Below, one piece after another: positions 38,101 through 45,983 of a DNA stretch of 64,000 bases. The stretch spans positions 62,001 to 126,000 of the forward strand of contig NZ_PQDH01000007.1 in assembly GCF_002964605.1 (NCBI RefSeq), read 5' to 3'. Made by a program: the position numbers and the translations under genes. Source of the DNA: Vallitalea okinawensis (GTDB lineage Bacteria > Bacillota > Clostridia > Lachnospirales > PQDH01). The notes beneath the pieces are model-generated. The model had not been told where the DNA came from and made no database searches. It saw only the letters and a program-made list of their open reading frames with translations. Numbering within the stretch: position 1 is the first letter of the stretch; every line of letters starts with the position of its first letter.

Positions 38101-39591
38101 ATCATAGTAAACATTAAAGTCTGTAATAGTCTGTCCATACGTTGGCGATGTTGTATCAAAATCCCTGTAACGAAAGGCTGACCAAGTAAAATTAATTTTA
38201 TCTTCATTATCTATAATATGAAAAGTTCTATTTTCATCATAGAGGGCGCTTATACTCTCCGCTTCATAAGTATCCCCATCAATTAAATAGTTTTCACGTA
38301 GTAAGCGTTCGACAGCATCTTCAGCTGAAAGCCCATCAATATTCATATAGTCTTCTAGAATAGCCCCTACATCCCCTTGTATCAGATTCGAATCTGATAA
38401 GAAGTCTTTTAGGTATTCATCAACACTTTTTGGGTAAGGTTCTGGTATAATAGGTTTAGTAGGTTCTATAACTGTTTGATTAGGTACAAATAAAACTTTC
38501 TCTGATTTAACCAAGTCATCATAACCATCGTATTCCAATACTAATTGATATTCTAAGTTAATGCCTTGCTTTTGAAGAATTTTATAATAATCTACTTCTG
38601 CACCATTTTGGCCTGGGAATTCTACAATTATTTGACCTTCTGTTGCACCATCAACAAATTCATAGATACTGGTCTTAACCAACTCGTGCTTACCATCATT
38701 AATTTTAAAACTCTCACTAATATCCCACTCAAACCGAATATATTCACCGTCATCTAAAGCTTCAAAATAGATAGTCGTATGGATTGGGTAAATATTGGGT
38801 TGTGTATTGTAAACGACAGCCTTTGTTCCTAAATCAACAATGGGTTCTACAGTAATGGCATAAGGCTTACCCGGTTCTATGTTTTCAGAAAGCGTATACA
38901 CTAATTTTCCACTTTCTGTATCCTGGGTTGTTTGCCCCTCTGTGACATCTATTTGATACTTCTTAGCACTGTTTTCAAATTTACTCCTAGGATCTCCATC
39001 CTGATAGTCTACCTGCGCATAGGTAATACGATATGTTACATTACTTTCTGCAACGTCATCAAATTTAACATCAATATTACTGTCCGTTGCTTCTAATTCA
39101 ACAGCTAAGTCCGTCATCACATAAATGGTTTCATTATAACTTGGACGAACGGGTACTTCATCCCCAGCTAAGTTAATATGCGAATGTTCAGGTATAACCT
39201 GAAATTCGTATAACGTACCCGTTTCTAAATTACTGATAGTGTACTGTTTTTCGCTGGAATCAGTACTATCATATGGAAAAGGTATTGTACTACTTCCTGA
39301 TGATGATGTATCATTGACCTCAATCAAATAACGCTCTGGTTCATGTGCTTGTTCATTTGCTCCTCCACCAGGTGTTCCTGGATCCCATGGTTCGGGATCC
39401 TCCCATGCCAAGGTAACCTTTGGAGATATCATTGCATTTCCTGTTATTGGATGGTATCCTTTATCTGCCGATACATCTGTAGCACTTAAGCTCTCAATAG
39501 GTAATTGTATATTTGCAGAAACACCTAAAGGATTTAACATGACTAGCATAATGGTGGTTAACATGCTAGCTATCAGTCGTTTATATTTCAT
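35191..39591 (-). CDS. Large surface protein with fibronectin type III domains and C-terminal SLH-like repeats
   Basis: 1466 aa. Signal peptide (about 26 residues, ending LGVSA), then a chain of fibronectin type III domains seen by recurring ETGTLYEFQVIPE, PNEIYLFLLKPYRE and PDTTYYFWIQATSK strands. After about residue 1180 comes a beta module (DSWVITIPDTIMQAFQEQQ) that ends in GSYGLF, and then degenerate SLH repeats (SHWSETYRKEVLKDYNITGY, IRAGIVSNNISLND). It is probably a long stalk on the cell wall. The 1685-aa protein encoded 14 bp upstream has the same order of modules, so the pair arose by duplication. Start ATG behind GAGGTGAG. Confidence 0.83.
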   Translation of the reverse strand: MKYKRLIASMLTTIMLVMLNPLGVSANIQLPIESLSATDVSADKGYHPITGNAMISPKVTLAWEDPEPWDPGTPGGGANEQAHEPERYLIEVNDTSSSGSSTIPFPYDSTDSSEKQYTISNLETGTLYEFQVIPEHSHINLAGDEVPVRPSYNETIYVMTDLAVELEATDSNIDVKFDDVAESNVTYRITYAQVDYQDGDPRSKFENSAKKYQIDVTEGQTTQDTESGKLVYTLSENIEPGKPYAITVEPIVDLGTKAVVYNTQPNIYPIHTTIYFEALDDGEYIRFEWDISESFKINDGKHELVKTSIYEFVDGATEGQIIVEFPGQNGAEVDYYKILQKQGINLEYQLVLEYDGYDDLVKSEKVLFVPNQTVIEPTKPIIPEPYPKSVDEYLKDFLSDSNLIQGDVGAILEDYMNIDGLSAEDAVERLLRENYLIDGDTYEAESISALYDENRTFHIIDNEDKINFTWSAFRYRDFDTTSPTYGQTITDFNVYYDIWVTDDLNALATADKLIEDKLYSSNLEEELQIKNTDDTVLGFSYILDQYYDAEAAEMRDIVPGQIYYIQVLAKKKYGQEFILSDPALTSIYFSYDGDAFAPPTMSNPPLEVIDVTTTTTKLQWYEEWYEILSSKPEDANDPNTQITAWSHEVWVDSNGDVYEDPVTGGQYFELLTQDDVAELRDYIGITEFDDNFISRKVDMGEDPYGVSDVKYDLLKLDYEDVEKELKIIRETSPDYTLDQYVKDLMEKEASGQVELDWQNIDVVRDPADTNVISYEQTGLQPNEIYLFLLKPYREMANGDILMSYYPATAVVKTLETDEPLTPKPTVPYLEVTSGYSDVEMKLIWDYNDAFDYSIRYGTEEEFTKSKEFEWDITNDYDEGSIPSFIDDYSTVVDDLFPDTTYYFWIQATSKANGESSSWSSPVMGKTTDLDAPDPPRGVGMGSYLKITEHDIDEPIGKDYITVEWVLDSDDTYGKEDEGTQNKVEKKFSYLLEVSDNPLFLDAIRAEITDESIGGTQGQVKILDKNLVLVENLIANRIYYIRMKTKVTITMSEISKEIVKESYKYSPTIFLVTSITGEEYDGMVDPSKEILPDDDFELIYDKDKNQLEYRFRSDDDDDNNVDQRLITELISNHSENYEVDIRKYKKEPIDSWVITIPDTIMQAFQEQQVALMINTGNMLLELPYDTFNNVASNDFYQYGSEPIVTMTIDKVSESKQGNNIPEGVDDTLSDTYDMNINVTNEMTSYNIVYTSEAFDVKLRPNSRYEFTEKEADAYVYNPETSKWTRANGYLEKDAGLVVFETEVVGSYGLFTNEDTVKNVSHWSETYRKEVLKDYNITGYEDNYDPNEAVQVEEIANLVLGIVNGQKDIQLDQNLYDEEMTQLIRAGIVSNNISLNDTITHYEATEILVKTYELLEGQQLYANPSLSERDQIMAKAYDIELISEKELENPNEALTYGNLFYMLNAFID

Positions 39592-39605
39592 GAAATCTCA
39601 CCTCT

Positions 39606-42600
39606 CTACCAAGACCTGTACTCTATTTTTATTAATGCATTAAGATAGTCTTCAATGGACATACTTTCATCTGGCTTCATATAACCTCGATCCAGTTCAA
39701 TAACTCCCAATTCAGCACCTCTTAATAATGTATCTTTATAATCAGGTTGCGTCTCATCAATATCTTTTATAGCAAATCGATTACTTATTCTTACAGACTC
39801 TAAGTCCATATCCCCTTTATATGCATAGCACTGAACCATCAAGTAATAAGCATCACCATTAGCTATACTGTCTTGTATATGTTTGTTTGTAACGCCTTCA
39901 ATTCCCTGTTCCTCTAACCACTCTACAGCATTTGCATCTTCAGGCGCTCCTAGTACACGTGCCATTGAATAAATAAAATTGTATTTAGTAATCTCTTGGC
40001 TCACATCACTCAAATCAGCTATTGTAAAGAAATCTGTCAAACTGTACTTGATTAGTAAATCATTTATTTGGTCGGCATTTTTTGCCGAATCGTCTATTAG
40101 CTCTTCTTGAGTAAAGCCCGCAAATATATATTCTCCAGTGGTTTCAACATCACTATAGATCTCAAATGCATTACTGGTTGTATCAAGTTTTATCCAATTT
40201 GAATTATTTCTTTTGTAAAGCCCTATTGCACTGTTATCATTTTTATTAAGAGATATCGTAATAGGCTCGTAGACTTCGTAAAGAGTTTCTGTAGGATTTT
40301 TATAAGTTACTGTTTCAATTTCATTTTTAACATAAGCTCCATGGTTGTTTCTAATATCTTCAACTTCCTCATCAACAATTTCTAGTAGTTCTTCTTCATC
40401 ATAGGATAGCTTATCTAGTTCTACTATTAGTTTCTGTTCAACTGACGTCCGATTAGAGTATATAAGTGACTCCAATTTGCCAAAAATTTTCTCCTCTAAA
40501 TTTAATTCATTACTATCACTAGCAACTAATTCAATATTTAGTTTCATCAAATCACTAACAGTTTTTTGTCCATTAATATTACTATTATAATCTCTTAGAT
40601 CCAACTCTATTTTAATAAAATAATCGTGTAGGCCCGATGAATCGTCAACTTCTTCGATCATGTACTCAAATTCATCGACTTTAGATTTCCTGAGAGTTTC
40701 TGAGTTTAGAGTCACCGATAAATCATCTGATTTAATAGTAAATCCTATATCATCCTCTTCCATAGTATTGATCAATGGATGCGGTAGATAAATTAATAGT
40801 TCTTCATGATCAGAAACATCAATACTATATTCGTTACCTGCTGTCGCTCGTAGTTCATCAATAGCCTCATATTGTCTATATTTGATATTTAATATTTCAT
40901 CTGTATCTTCAGCAATCCAATAAATTGTTCGGTAAAGTTCATCTGTCTTTAGATCATAATACTCCATATAATAATTCAGAAGGTGTTCACGTTCATAAGT
41001 ATCTTCATCAAATTCTGTACGGATAGTGATTCTATCAGAGTAAGATGAGTAGTTGGGATCATCTTCATTGGTTCTAACTCGTACTTTTACACTGTAATTT
41101 TTCCCTGGTGTAAGTTCCTGGATTTCATAGTAATAACGTACATAACCTTCTGGTGCTTGGATGGTATCGTCCGTTGCTGAGTCCCCTAATAATACAAAAT
41201 CCTCCAAGAAATGATACTGATCATTATAATTGGCATCATCTTGGCTGTAAATATAAATTTCAGGAACATAGGCAGCTATACCAGCTTCTGGAATAGCTAC
41301 ATCAAAATAAATAATCGCTTCATAATATTCGTCATAACTGTATTTATAGTAATCCTGAGTTAAGTTGATAGGTGCCTTTAATGGTTCTGATGTATAAGTT
41401 AAAGCTGTCCACTCTGAAGCTGGTTTATTTCTATCTATATTAACCTCTAAATTGGTATCGCCATCAGTATCTTTTTCTACCCTTACAGCTCTTAAGTAGT
41501 AATAATAGACTTCATTTGGTTCCAGCATGTCATCAATCATTGTAACGTTACCTAAGGTAACATCGTGGTTATTGGTTACAGATTCCCATGCATGTATTTT
41601 GGGATTATAGATATCCATGGTATAACCATTACCATCAGCATCGACAATCCGCCATCCAACTATGCTCTCTTCTCCATTAGTAGCATTGACACCACTCTCA
41701 ATGATTTCCTCTTGCGGCGTAGTTGCTGAAAAAGAATCGTTTAGGGTCTTGCCCTCAACTCGCACTATTTCATAACCAATGGTTTCATCAGGTTCTACTT
41801 CCTCCATGTTAATGACCCAACCTAATTTAATAGTTGAAGAACTAAGAATTTCTATAACGCTAAAATCTTCAGGAACCAAAGGCATAATCTGAACAGGTCC
41901 ATCAATATTAAGAGTTGTAAAACTTAATATTGGTGAAACTGTCGAACGTCGAATATCATCAGTATCCACTTCAATACGAGTCACTATTTCTATATGATAA
42001 ACTTGGTTACTGTCTACCCCTTCAATATAGAACTTTTCTGTCCCTAAATATTCATCCTTATCACTTTTCACTTTAATTGATACAACTTCATCATTACGTA
42101 AATTATCTAATTGAGCACTTAAATCTACAGATGGTATAGCGGAGGATGCGTCCACATATTGACTAAATGTACTTGTTCCATTATCTGTTTCATAGTCTCC
42201 TAGATTTACATGTTCAAGACTATCCTTATTTTGTGATATGTAAACTTCATAGTACACATCCTGTGCTGCTTTACCAACAGGCTTTAACATGTATTCCTCG
42301 AAATTACGAATATCAGCTATATCCCATCCCAATTCAAACTTAATATTACTAGTACCTGTCATAATGTTTTCGTGTTGAATATTCGTTACACTAGGTACGC
42401 CCACTTCTGTATGTGATAAACTTAATCCTTTTGCTATGGATAAATTACTATAAGAACCATCTTCATAATCAGCATCAGTATCCGTATTGCGCATATAGAC
42501 TGTTCGCATTCTTAAGAAGTTTACATTAGGTAATTCTTTAATACCATCATACTCGATATCACCAGCTCTTAAAACCGGGGTATATGTACCTGCTTCAATC

Positions 42601-44663
42601 TGTTCATCGCTGCTAACATCATATACCTTCATCCATCCTTCATCTGGATCGGTTTCTTCTGATTTGAATACAACATCATCTACTCTAAAAGTGTTGTTAT
42701 CATCATTATAACCATTAACATAATAATGCTCATTACTTCCTGAAGAAGTACCTGACTCTTCGGTTACCTCAACATCTCCACTTCCATTAATACTCACTTT
42801 AAATACTTTTATAATATCAAAAGATTTAGATCCCGTTCCATTCTTTGGTTCTTCATTAATTAATAACTCATAATACAAATCGCCAGTACCAAGTAACTCC
42901 ATGAGTAACTCTTCTTCTGGTGCTTTCCATGTTACATCTATCGTAATCTGAGCAGGTGGGTCCTCCACTGATCCTGTTTCTGAAGGCAAAACTTTTATAT
43001 CGGAGATGTCTTCTATCTTTGTTATCGATGGCGGAACCAGTTCATCAGGCTGTGAAGTGTAATGGAGTAATTGTGTGTATAGCTTACGAGAATTTTCTTG
43101 TCCATCAAAGGATATCTTTATCTTATAGTAAAGCCCACTTCCACCTTCAAACTTAACGGGTATATAGAGTTTACCTTCATAAGGGTCTGTTCCAATCTCA
43201 TGTGTATAAGTCAACCATTTCTCTGTATCAATTTCCTCCCCATCAATCAACCAAGCTTTTTCAGGTGAAATGTACACATCATATTTAATCACATCATCCT
43301 CTATCCCTTGATAAGGCGTTACTTCTAGGTAAGCTTCATCTATACTCTCACGCTTAATCACATATTCCAAATAGGTATATGCATAACCTCCATCGGGGAT
43401 GTAAGTCATAAATTGAACATTAGGAGTCTCATCATTACCATCACCATCATAGTCAAACGGCGATCTGTCAAAATTATTTTCTTCGTCAGCACCATCAACC
43501 TTTTTAATATAAACCTCAACCTCATAGATTGTACTTGACTTCAAGTCACTCCAGTAAACATACTCATCACTAGATGAAACATCTGCTACAGTACTATCCG
43601 CCACTAGCTTAGTTGTATATGTATGAAGTCCGTCCACATTATAAAATGGATTAAGGGCATCATCTTTATTCAGATCTATAGATAAGGAGGTAGATATACC
43701 ATCAGAGCCATATTCTGAAATATAAAAATTCCCTACAATGTTGTTTGAATCAAAGAGTGTAGAATCTTCTTCATATTGATTGGTTGAATAATTCCAAATC
43801 ATTGGATGATTAAAAGTAAGATCGAAACCAGGACTAGCTCCTGGTTGCATGCCTGCTGCAGTATCTACATCTTCAAGAATGGTTTTATTATTAATACCAC
43901 CATCAACATAATAATGAGTTGGTTTAATTGCAAATCCATCTAATTTAGTTAAAACTTCTATGATGTAAGGTCCTTTAGTTGTACTATCATTACTTGTATA
44001 GGACAATATAAATGGAGTTACTTTACCAGGCTCAATACCATCCGTTTGAAAATAAAAACGATCATTTGTATCTTCCCACATAAAATGTACAGTTTTACTA
44101 TTCATTTTAAAGGTTGCACCTGGATATAAAGATCCTTTTGTAATATCTTCAAAAAGAACAGCAGGATCTTCAGTTGTCAAAGTTACTGATGATCCCGTAG
44201 TCACAAAGGGCAAACCAGATGTTACATCAACAAGATTCGGGGAAGCATCTTCTAATAGAAAGTTCACAGGTGTGGTCTTATAATCTACCTCTTGATAATC
44301 AGAGGATATGTTATGGGTTATATTATTCCAATCACTTCCATCATATTGATAGACTCTATAATATAGATCCAAAGTATTATCATCTTTTTTCTTAACAGTT
44401 ACTTCTACTTTACTATTATCTTTTAGAAAGTAATCCAGTATGTAGTCACCTGTTTCTTCAAAGTCCCAATAGAATAAAGCTTTATCATCTTGAGTTTCTG
44501 ATTGAATTTCTAACCTATTGGTTAAGCCAGAACCTTGCTGCCAACGGTAGTCAATCTCACTTGCTGCTTGAACTTTCATTGTATGCATATTAACCATCTG
44601 CATCATAAGACTGAGACAAACTATTAATGCCATTACTCTTGTCCTTAAATTTCTAGACACCAT
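39606..44663 (-). CDS. Very large surface protein with fibronectin type III domains and C-terminal SLH-like region
   Basis: About 1685 aa. Three ATGs in a row lie after GGAGG; the third, at 44663, has the best spacing (7 nt). Signal peptide ending KVQAA. Then repeated beta-sandwich units with fibronectin-III style ends (LEPNEVYYYYLRAVRV, LTPGKNYSVKVRVRTN), a late beta module (LLIYLPHPLINTMEEDDIG), a domain ending TGEYIFAGF, and SLH-like C-terminal repeats in which several key residues have drifted. First gene of an operon with two more SLH proteins. Adhesion, wall structure or polymer binding are all possible; nothing catalytic is visible. Acidic, Asp/Tyr-rich composition. Confidence 0.82.
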   Translation of the reverse strand: MVSRNLRTRVMALIVCLSLMMQMVNMHTMKVQAASEIDYRWQQGSGLTNRLEIQSETQDDKALFYWDFEETGDYILDYFLKDNSKVEVTVKKKDDNTLDLYYRVYQYDGSDWNNITHNISSDYQEVDYKTTPVNFLLEDASPNLVDVTSGLPFVTTGSSVTLTTEDPAVLFEDITKGSLYPGATFKMNSKTVHFMWEDTNDRFYFQTDGIEPGKVTPFILSYTSNDSTTKGPYIIEVLTKLDGFAIKPTHYYVDGGINNKTILEDVDTAAGMQPGASPGFDLTFNHPMIWNYSTNQYEEDSTLFDSNNIVGNFYISEYGSDGISTSLSIDLNKDDALNPFYNVDGLHTYTTKLVADSTVADVSSSDEYVYWSDLKSSTIYEVEVYIKKVDGADEENNFDRSPFDYDGDGNDETPNVQFMTYIPDGGYAYTYLEYVIKRESIDEAYLEVTPYQGIEDDVIKYDVYISPEKAWLIDGEEIDTEKWLTYTHEIGTDPYEGKLYIPVKFEGGSGLYYKIKISFDGQENSRKLYTQLLHYTSQPDELVPPSITKIEDISDIKVLPSETGSVEDPPAQITIDVTWKAPEEELLMELLGTGDLYYELLINEEPKNGTGSKSFDIIKVFKVSINGSGDVEVTEESGTSSGSNEHYYVNGYNDDNNTFRVDDVVFKSEETDPDEGWMKVYDVSSDEQIEAGTYTPVLRAGDIEYDGIKELPNVNFLRMRTVYMRNTDTDADYEDGSYSNLSIAKGLSLSHTEVGVPSVTNIQHENIMTGTSNIKFELGWDIADIRNFEEYMLKPVGKAAQDVYYEVYISQNKDSLEHVNLGDYETDNGTSTFSQYVDASSAIPSVDLSAQLDNLRNDEVVSIKVKSDKDEYLGTEKFYIEGVDSNQVYHIEIVTRIEVDTDDIRRSTVSPILSFTTLNIDGPVQIMPLVPEDFSVIEILSSSTIKLGWVINMEEVEPDETIGYEIVRVEGKTLNDSFSATTPQEEIIESGVNATNGEESIVGWRIVDADGNGYTMDIYNPKIHAWESVTNNHDVTLGNVTMIDDMLEPNEVYYYYLRAVRVEKDTDGDTNLEVNIDRNKPASEWTALTYTSEPLKAPINLTQDYYKYSYDEYYEAIIYFDVAIPEAGIAAYVPEIYIYSQDDANYNDQYHFLEDFVLLGDSATDDTIQAPEGYVRYYYEIQELTPGKNYSVKVRVRTNEDDPNYSSYSDRITIRTEFDEDTYEREHLLNYYMEYYDLKTDELYRTIYWIAEDTDEILNIKYRQYEAIDELRATAGNEYSIDVSDHEELLIYLPHPLINTMEEDDIGFTIKSDDLSVTLNSETLRKSKVDEFEYMIEEVDDSSGLHDYFIKIELDLRDYNSNINGQKTVSDLMKLNIELVASDSNELNLEEKIFGKLESLIYSNRTSVEQKLIVELDKLSYDEEELLEIVDEEVEDIRNNHGAYVKNEIETVTYKNPTETLYEVYEPITISLNKNDNSAIGLYKRNNSNWIKLDTTSNAFEIYSDVETTGEYIFAGFTQEELIDDSAKNADQINDLLIKYSLTDFFTIADLSDVSQEITKYNFIYSMARVLGAPEDANAVEWLEEQGIEGVTNKHIQDSIANGDAYYLMVQCYAYKGDMDLESVRISNRFAIKDIDETQPDYKDTLLRGAELGVIELDRGYMKPDESMSIEDYLNALIKIEYRSW

Positions 44664-44917
44664 CATCATTCCTCCTACATACATCACTAAAAGCAATCCC
44701 TATTCCACATATTTAAACAGGCATTGCTCTTCTTTCCATTTAGTTTTCCTATTGTATATTAAACATATTGAACTTAATTGATAAAACAGCTAACAACCGA
44801 GTTCTATATGTTTTCCTTGGTTGTAAAATTAATTCTTAGTCAATAGTACGCGATTTAATACTATAATATAAGTCAACTAATATATCGGCTATATTGAGGC
44901 TTTTCTTAACTTCTCGG

Positions 44918-45619
44918 TTAAAAATCTTCAAGTAAATCCTTGGTCCAAATAACACGTGATAATAAGGACATTTCTTGATCTTTATCTAATGTCATTATAG
45001 ATGCTAGGCTTTCTAGTTCCCATTCATAAGAAATAAAAAAATAAGTGATATCCTCCAGCTGAAATGTTAAGTTAAAATTCTTACTTTGGTTATGATTAAA
45101 CTGGCTTTGAATTTCCTTTAGGTTCTTAGAAAATATGCTAGGGAAATAGCTTGCCTCACATAACGCTTCATATGGCGGTATGTAGCGCCACTCCCTTTCA
45201 TTGTAAAATTGAACAAAATCCTTAGTTGTATCATAACCATCATAACTTTTAATGTACCAACTGAAATACTTCATGCGCTCTAATAGTGTCTCATCACCAA
45301 TGTTATTAGCTTTCTTTAGTACAACATCAAATGCATTTTCTTTGGATGGATTAATTGCTTCATACATAACCGGTGAAATACTTTGCTTAGCAGCCCACTC
45401 CTTTCTTAAACCTACTCCATAATTGCCGTATTTCTTTATGTGTTCCCCCATTTGCGATAGAGGTAAATCACAAAAGCATACCATAGGAATAGCTATTTCC
45501 TCTTGCTTCCTTTTTTCAATGACGCATCGTGGTTTAAAGCAGTTATTCTCTATAATATCTCTAAGTTTCTCAAAGCTATCTGTAAAGTGAAAAACTGATC
45601 CAGCACTTATTCTCCCCAT
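44918..45619 (-). CDS. AbiGi-like protein (putative abortive-infection antitoxin family)
   Basis: 233 aa. It begins with SVFHFTDSFEKLRDIIENN and has IPMVCFCDLPLSQMGEHIKKYGNYGVGLRKEWA (here split: CFCDLPLSQ near residue 48, YGNYGVGL near 64) and REWRYIPPY near 140. These are the marks of the AbiGi family, which is paired with the AbiGii nucleotidyltransferase toxin in lactococcal phage abortive infection. No AbiGii or other toxin gene is adjacent. The order of motifs (H-x-T, C-F-x-D, Y-G-x-G, E-W-R) also recalls DUF2971 proteins, which I read as a possible shared fold. It is alone, between the SLH operon and the amylase gene. Start ATG behind AAAGGA. Confidence 0.75.
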   Translation of the reverse strand: MGRISAGSVFHFTDSFEKLRDIIENNCFKPRCVIEKRKQEEIAIPMVCFCDLPLSQMGEHIKKYGNYGVGLRKEWAAKQSISPVMYEAINPSKENAFDVVLKKANNIGDETLLERMKYFSWYIKSYDGYDTTKDFVQFYNEREWRYIPPYEALCEASYFPSIFSKNLKEIQSQFNHNQSKNFNLTFQLEDITYFFISYEWELESLASIMTLDKDQEMSLLSRVIWTKDLLEDF

Positions 45620-45723
45620 CCCATCTATCCTTTCAACATAACTATGATTATAACTCCTTATCGACTATTGCTATGTATTATCTGTGTTTACATGTAATTT
45701 ATGTATTCTAATATATTTTTCAT

Positions 45724-45760
45724 GCAACCGGTTGACTAATTTCATAAATTATTATAACAT
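45724..45760 (+). promoter_or_regulatory. Promoter with LacI-type operator upstream of the amylase gene
   Basis: TTGACT (45732-45737), 17 nt and TAACAT (45755-45760) point at the amylase gene. The -35 box is overlapped by GCAACCGGTTGA (45724-45735), with a perfect CAACCGGTTG core, the form of LacI-family (MalR/CcpA-like) operators. Repression by such a regulator is inferred; none is encoded in the window. Confidence 0.5.
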
Positions 45761-45829
45761 TGAGAATAGGTAGATCATATGTATCTCTAAAAACAAGAAA
45801 AGTGACTAGCGTCACGTTTCAAGTATGTG

Positions 45830-45877
45830 CAAGAAAGTATGGTACCTTGCGAGCAAAACGCAGTACTTTCTTACACT
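45830..45877. repeat. Dispersed 48-bp inverted repeat, copy B
   Basis: Same element as at 33426-33473 (42 of 48 identical). Arms extend to GTGCAAGAAAGTA / TACTTTCTTACAC. Lies in the leader between the predicted promoter and the amylase start. Confidence 0.65.
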
Positions 45878-45983
45878 ATAAAAAAATGTTGCAGAAGGAT
45901 TTTAATATTAAGCAATACGTTATATACTATATGTAAGTCCATAAAACATCAATAAACGCTAATAAAACTAGGGAGGAAATAGG

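Larger units (their letters stand above)
45620..45983. other. Divergent intergenic region, AbiGi-like / amylase
   Basis: About 360 bp with no gene. It holds an operator-covered promoter (45724-45760), a small hairpin GTGAC-TAGC-GTCAC (45802-45815), the dispersed repeat at 45830-45877 and the amylase ribosome site GGGAGG. Confidence 0.55.
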
